NCBI GenBank assembly: GCA_032718475.1
Contig: JAUCBJ010004367.1
Coordinates: 1 to 21,242, forward strand
DNA: 21,242 nt
Reading direction: 5' to 3'
From: Nemertoderma westbladi
Taxonomy: Eukaryota > Xenacoelomorpha > Nemertodermatida > Nemertodermatidae
Below, piece by piece: positions 16,900 through 21,242 of the stretch; the first letter of the stretch is position 1, and the number at the start of each line of letters is the position of its first letter. The notes under the pieces were generated by a model. That model did no database searches and had not been told where the DNA came from. It was given only the letters and a program-made list of their open reading frames with translations. Both the position numbers and the translations under genes were made by a program.

Positions 16900-19520
16900 G
16901 GCTGCCAAAGTACAAGATTATGCACTGGCTGGTCCTCACGGCGAAAGCAATGTCCTGCAAAGCGGAGGCGATTTTGTTCTAGTGTCAAGCTTGGGGGAAC
17001 CAATGAGACACCTCCAATGTTATATAGTGTCTGGTTGGAGATGTGTGCATTGTACTTGACACAATGAACCCGGCGTAGCAATCTTGTGAATGTGCCATCC
17101 AGAGATTTGGTGTCCTCAGCAGTTAGAGCCCAGCATGGACTCCCGTAGAGGAGTACTGGAACTACTGCTGCTCTAAATAATCGGACCTTAAGTTTCCGAT
17201 TAATTCTCGGTGATTTCCAAATCCTGGAAAGCCTATTCATGGCAGCCCATGCCTTTCCCTTACGTATTCGAAGGTCCTCACCTGACTTCCGGATCCATGA
17301 TCCCAGGTAACAGAAGTCGTCCACATGCTCAAGCATACCATCCTTTGAGCTTATGATCATCCGATCAGAGACTTGCTGAGGACTTTCAAAGTTAACTGTC
17401 AGAATTTTGGTCTTTCTGGAGTTAATAAAAAGACCAACACTAGAAGCAGCATGTTCTAATGAGCTGAGGAGCCGTTGGGCTCCCTCTAATGATTCTGAGA
17501 GTACTCCTAAGTCATCAGCAAAGTCTAGATCAGTTAGGTACTTGGCAGGATTTCCTCGACTTCTGGAGCCAGTAGGTGGAGTTATCATCACCCCATCATC
17601 ATTATAATGATCTAAGGACATGCGTAGAACATAGTCAACCACAATAATGAACAAGAATGGTGCAAGTGTGTCTCCTTGGAGGACGCCCCATAACACTTCA
17701 AATGGTTCTGTGTCACCGTCAACAGTAGACACAAATGTTGTCGAACCATCATATACTGATCTGATTGCTGCAATAATTTCGTCAGGAATCCCATATAATG
17801 AAAGTATGCTGAACATACGTGAGCGAGAGACTGAATCAAAGGCCTTGAAGAAGTCAACAAAGATAACAGCCAGATGCCTGTCTTTCTTTTTTGATAACTC
17901 TTCAATTATCCTTCTAAGTGCCAAAATGGGCTCCATGGTCCCACGACCTTTACGGAACCCATTCTGATTTCCACGGAGCAGTCTCTCAATGGGATCCCTG
18001 ATGCGATTTAATAGAATCCTATTGTATAGCTTTGCAGCAATCGAGATCATTGAGATTCCCCGAAAAGAACCATAGAGTGTTAGGTTGCCCTTCTTGGGAA
18101 CTGGCACCAACTTATTTGTTTTCATTTCTTGTGGGACTCTTGTTGTTCGGTACATGTCTACTATGATGGGATAGATGAGCTTTAAACACTCAGGTATTTT
18201 AAAGACCTCAGGGGGAACACCATCTACTCCACTGGCACGATTGGTCTTAATGCTCTTTGCAGCAGCCTTCACTTCTGCGAAGGAGATATCGACAATGGGA
18301 ATATCTGGGAGTACAGACTCAGACACTTTTACTTCTATAAAGTTATCAGGCAATACCCTGTCATTATTGAGGAGCTTTTCAAAGTGGGCTTTCCAATCGT
18401 TGAGGCGATCGGCTGGTGATTCAGCCTTAACCTTGGTGGTTGGTTGGCTTTTCCGCCCAGTAAGCAGATTGATCGATTTCCATGCCTGGGATGATTGCCT
18501 GCTGTCGTCAGCATCATTGATGGCATCAACCTGTTGGTTTATTAGCTCCTGTAGATTAGCAGAGTACTGCCTGTTCAGGGACCTAGATGCAGCCTTAACT
18601 GCATTCTTGGCCGCTGTAGTCTGTTTGAGCCGGGACTCTTTCTGCGCCTTATGAAGGTCATTTCGGCACTTCTGAATTTTGTTGTCAGTCCAGGGGGCCC
18701 TTTTCCTGTTTCGAGGGTATACAGGAACTGTTTCTGCAGCTGCTAACTTAACTGCTTCTGTAAAGGCAGTATAGCCCTCACAGTGATCTGCTGCCTCAGA
18801 GGCAAGAGCCTCATACCTGTTGCTCAGCTGTAGTGTGAAGCTGGATCTCACACTTGGCTGTTGCAACAGAGAGGACCAGTCTTGCCGCGGCAAGGCAGAT
18901 TTCGCTGTTCTGCTAGCACGCAGACTAACTCTTACCTTGGCCACAATAAGGCGGTGATCACTGGAGAAGGGTCGAAGTGTAAATGCATTACAGTCTTGTA
19001 TAGAGCTCCTGTATTTCCTACGAAACAGAATATGGTCTATCTGGGACTTGTGATCACTGGGTCCACTATGAGTCCATAGCTTTCCAGTTCGCTTCTTGAA
19101 CTGGGTTCCAGCCGAAAACAATCCATTTCCAGAGACAAAATCCTGAAGATGGACAGAATTTCGGTTAACACTATTGCTATAGACCCAGGGCGATGTAGGT
19201 GATTGATGCAGACTTGCATTAAAGTCTCCCAGGAATGTTAAGAATGCATGCTGATCCACTCCATCAGTAGCTGCTTGTAGATTGTGGTAGAAATTTTCCA
19301 CCTCCTCTACAGGGGCAACACTAGTTGGAGAGTAGCACACAATCAGAACCACCTTAGGAAACTTCTTAGCCAGTCTTCCAGAACATGAGAAGTGGCAACG
19401 GATGATGCGGTTAGAGATTTGGTCTATTTTGTCCAATGCTGCATGTGCAGTTGGATTCATCAATAAACCAATTCCACCATTGCCACACAAAATTGTGGAG
19501 GAGGCTAAAAGATTATACAA
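16851..19520 (-). pseudogene. Endonuclease-reverse transcriptase ORF of LINE-B, open over 880 codons
   Basis: The 889-codon frame has no internal stop or frameshift. In order it carries GGIGLLM, VCYSPTS (62-67 region), LGDFNASL (97-104), GKLWTH (146-151), QIDHILF (160-166) and FSSDHRL (185-191) of the endonuclease. The reverse transcriptase follows: ASGVDGVPPEVF (429-440), VPVPKKG, NGFRKGRGT, FVDFFKAFD (554-562), GVLQGDTLAPFLF (612-624) and the catalytic FADD (667-670). After that come LLYGSPCWAL and the C-terminal RLRFAGHCFRREDQ and LVLWQPHG. All catalytic residues I can check are present. The first ~10 codons and the last ~8 belong to neighbouring DNA. The open frame suggests a fairly young copy, but with neither end it cannot be autonomous. 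Confidence 0.92.
16879..19500 (-). mobile_element. LINE-B: APE-type non-LTR retrotransposon, both ends missing
   Basis: Convergent with LINE-A and from a different family, since the shared endonuclease portion is only distantly similar. The 5' end is cut within the endonuclease domain near 19500. The 3' end is cut at the KHG codons near 16879, with no UTR or tail, whereas the homologous relic at 9861 shows how the 3' end should continue. No poly-A or target duplication is visible. Confidence 0.85.
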
Positions 19521-19710
19521 TGAGGGGAAGAAGAATCCCGAGGAATTAGAGCGGATAGTGAAAGAGATCCGAGCACATGTTGCTCAAAAAAGAGCAAAGG
19601 GGACGTCGCTATACTCACAATTTTTTACATCCTACGCTCCACCCCAAGACCCACCAAGACTCCACCCCAATGCAGCAGTCTTCATTGCCAGCCCCATCAT
19701 CGGCGAATGA
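19488..19710 (+). pseudogene. Unassigned coding fragment beside LINE-B
   Basis: The plus strand codes for a charged helix (KIVEEAKRLYNEGKKNPEE), then ERIVKEIRAHVAQKRAKG, SLYSQFFTSYAPP and a Pro-rich stretch, ending at TGA 19708. After 19660 another frame (MQQSSLPAPSSANDASAGS) looks more protein-like, so a frameshift is possible. It could be the N-terminal part of the Polinton-like element whose polymerase follows, but no motif proves this. Its left edge is the LINE-B junction. Confidence 0.35.
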
Positions 19711-19755
19711 CGCCAGTGCAGGTAGTAATATGGGTAAGAAATAATGTTATAGTAT

Positions 19756-20743
19756 ATGTTATATTCACTATTAGTAGGACTACTACTCGACAACAATCGA
19801 GTATCTATATTAAGACAGGCACCATTTAGTAAAATCACTCCAGATAAAGAGTTATTGAATATATTACTTGTAAAAAATAAGAATAAATCAAAACAATCAC
19901 ATTATGTTTGCATAACTAACTTGAATCGTTTGATGAATACAAGAGGTAAGCATATTGGAGGTAGGAAATATTGTGAACGGTGTTTGGCGCCTTTCTACAC
20001 CAATGATGTTCTAGAACGTCACCGTCTTGCTTGTTATCGAGGAAAAAGTCAAGTTGAGAAGCTACCATCTGAAAAAAGAACTCACATTAGCTTTAGAAAT
20101 TTAGACAGAACATTACCAGCATTGTTTGTAATATATTTTGACATAGAATCTATTTTGGAGCCAGCCACCAACAGTAAATTTATTCAGAATCATATTCCAT
20201 GCGCTGTAAGTTATTTAATTGTTCCTAGTAGCCGAATTAATCAATCCACCAAAATTTTATTTGAAGACCTTTACAAAAACAATCGACAACAACTGTATTC
20301 AAGACTTTTTAGACTCTGTATATAATGACATCACCCAATTATATAAGTGGTCGGAAGATCATACACACGAAAAGATGATACTTAACGATGTAGATAAGTT
20401 AAGTTTTTGGAAAGCTAAAACTTGCTTTTATTGCGATGTTTTATTTAAGGATAAGTCTGAGAAAAACAAACATCACTCACATATTACTGGTAACTATATA
20501 GCAGCCGCTTGTAACGCGTGTAACCGCTCTTTATCGTTGAAACGACACATGTATATACTCGCTGCACACAACTGCAATCACTATGATTTGCATTTTCTTT
20601 TACAAGTTGGTTTTAGCAATAATAAATATTCCGATTGGGATATAAAGGTGATCCCTAAAAATTCTGAAAGGTATATTTCACTAAGCATGCATATACCTGT
20701 GAAAGGGGTCTCCATTGATATAATGGCGTTACTTAAGCGTTGA
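19756..20743 (+). pseudogene. Polinton/Maverick-type DNA polymerase B, N-terminal part, frameshifted
   Basis: The first frame (to 20325) has ELLNILLVKNKN, HYVCITNLNRLM, a zinc finger CERCLAPF ... ERHRLAC (C73, C76, H89, C93 of the ORF) and YFDIES, the exonuclease I motif (D-x-E). The frame shifts by +1 in the 20219-20325 overlap. The second frame has CFYCDVLF ... H ... CNACN, another zinc-binding-like cluster, and HNCNHYDLHFLL, which fits exonuclease II. This order is typical of protein-primed polB of Polintons and adintovirus-like elements. It ends at TGA 20743. Exonuclease III and all polymerase motifs (including the YxDTDS site) are missing, so the copy is dead. Integrase, ATPase, protease and capsid genes are not seen in the window. 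Confidence 0.8.
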
Positions 20744-21242
20744 AATACATTTGTATGATTTAATAATGATAACCAACCTATCGAAATTAAACGCTCCATT
20801 GTAATAATTATAAACTATCTACATAAACACTACTATTGTAAATTTCCAACTATGAGTTGTTTTCACGATGAAACAGAAATGTTCTAAGTGGGCGGGCGAT
20901 ATTTATTGATCTCACATTTCTTAAGGGCTGACAAGGTTCACTTTCATGGAAACTAGAGTCCATTGCCATGGAAACTAGAGGTTTTTGGAACTGTTTGTTT
21001 CTTAATTAAAAAATGATCCTCTCCAGGAGTTCCCGTATGTCTAATTTACCGAATTTCTATCAAAAATGCATCGGTTTGCTGTGGTTGTCAGGGAAACTGA
21101 AAAATATAACAATGATTGTCCTTTATATATTATTTTATTTATGATGTTTCTTCGTTAAGGTTATCCAGTTGTTTATTATGTCTGTCTTCCAACAACAAGG
21201 TCATGCGTTCGACGAGACACGAAAAATGGAATTTTATTTATT
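20744..21242. other. No gene recognised; short direct repeat
   Basis: AT-rich. CATGGAAACTAGAG occurs at 20945-20958 and 20967-20980. No polymerase coding sequence can be followed past 20743 on either strand. Confidence 0.55.

Noticed and set aside
17407-18654. Plus-strand ORFs up to 159 codons
   Set aside because: Antisense shadows of the LINE-B reverse transcriptase.
15709-19500. One LINE copy with a twin-primed 5' inversion
   Set aside because: Both halves contain overlapping endonuclease regions that differ strongly, so they come from two elements.
1-21242. tRNA or rRNA genes
   Set aside because: No stretch with tRNA A/B-box spacing plus cloverleaf arms, and no rRNA-like sequence, was recognised by eye. 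A covariance-model scan would be decisive.

Overview
The window looks like a stretch of animal (metazoan) nuclear genome, probably a marine invertebrate. It is AT-rich and gene-sparse, with one canonical splice donor, long mono-C/G runs, and many transposon relics: two APE-type LINEs plus a third LINE tail, a hAT-like element, and a Polinton/Maverick-type DNA polymerase B fragment. Motifs such as TACCGGTA and TAGGCCTA recur, but they do not identify the species. There is no bacterial gene organisation.

Layout. 2-1504 (minus): one decayed reading frame coding for an Arg/Glu-rich coiled coil, broken by four in-frame stops. One stop lies in a 63-bp insertion made with a 13-bp target duplication. 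1505-4182: no gene, but a possible LTR-like tract, poly-C runs and small repeats. 4183-4878 (plus): a single-exon gene for a secreted, Cys-rich protein that is probably GPI-anchored. 5120-6700: degenerate repeats and a stray transposon arm. 6843-9698 (plus): two exons of an unidentified gene, joined in phase 0. Their 2.4-kb intron carries a hAT-like element (8212-9419) with terminal inverted repeats and a 6-bp target duplication, and a large foldback is nested inside it. 9861-10070: a LINE 3' tail. 10894-12416: an uninterrupted minisatellite of 30.5 copies of exactly 50 bp. 12761-14248 (minus): intact, intronless PIGV (GPI mannosyltransferase 2), the one gene identified with high confidence. 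14571-15708: duplicated segments around a near-perfect 89-bp palindrome. 15709-19500: two different LINEs meeting in convergent orientation, each truncated at the junction. 19488-20743: an unassigned fragment and a frameshifted, truncated Polinton-like polB. 20744-21242: no gene.

Functional links are few. PIGV makes GPI anchors, and the 4183 gene product looks like a GPI-anchored protein, but the two are 8 kb apart and nothing shows they are related. The most unusual features are the 50-bp array, in which 29 of 30 units carry an E2F-like core, the nested hAT/foldback structure inside an intron, and the LINE-LINE junction, which simple target-primed insertion does not explain.
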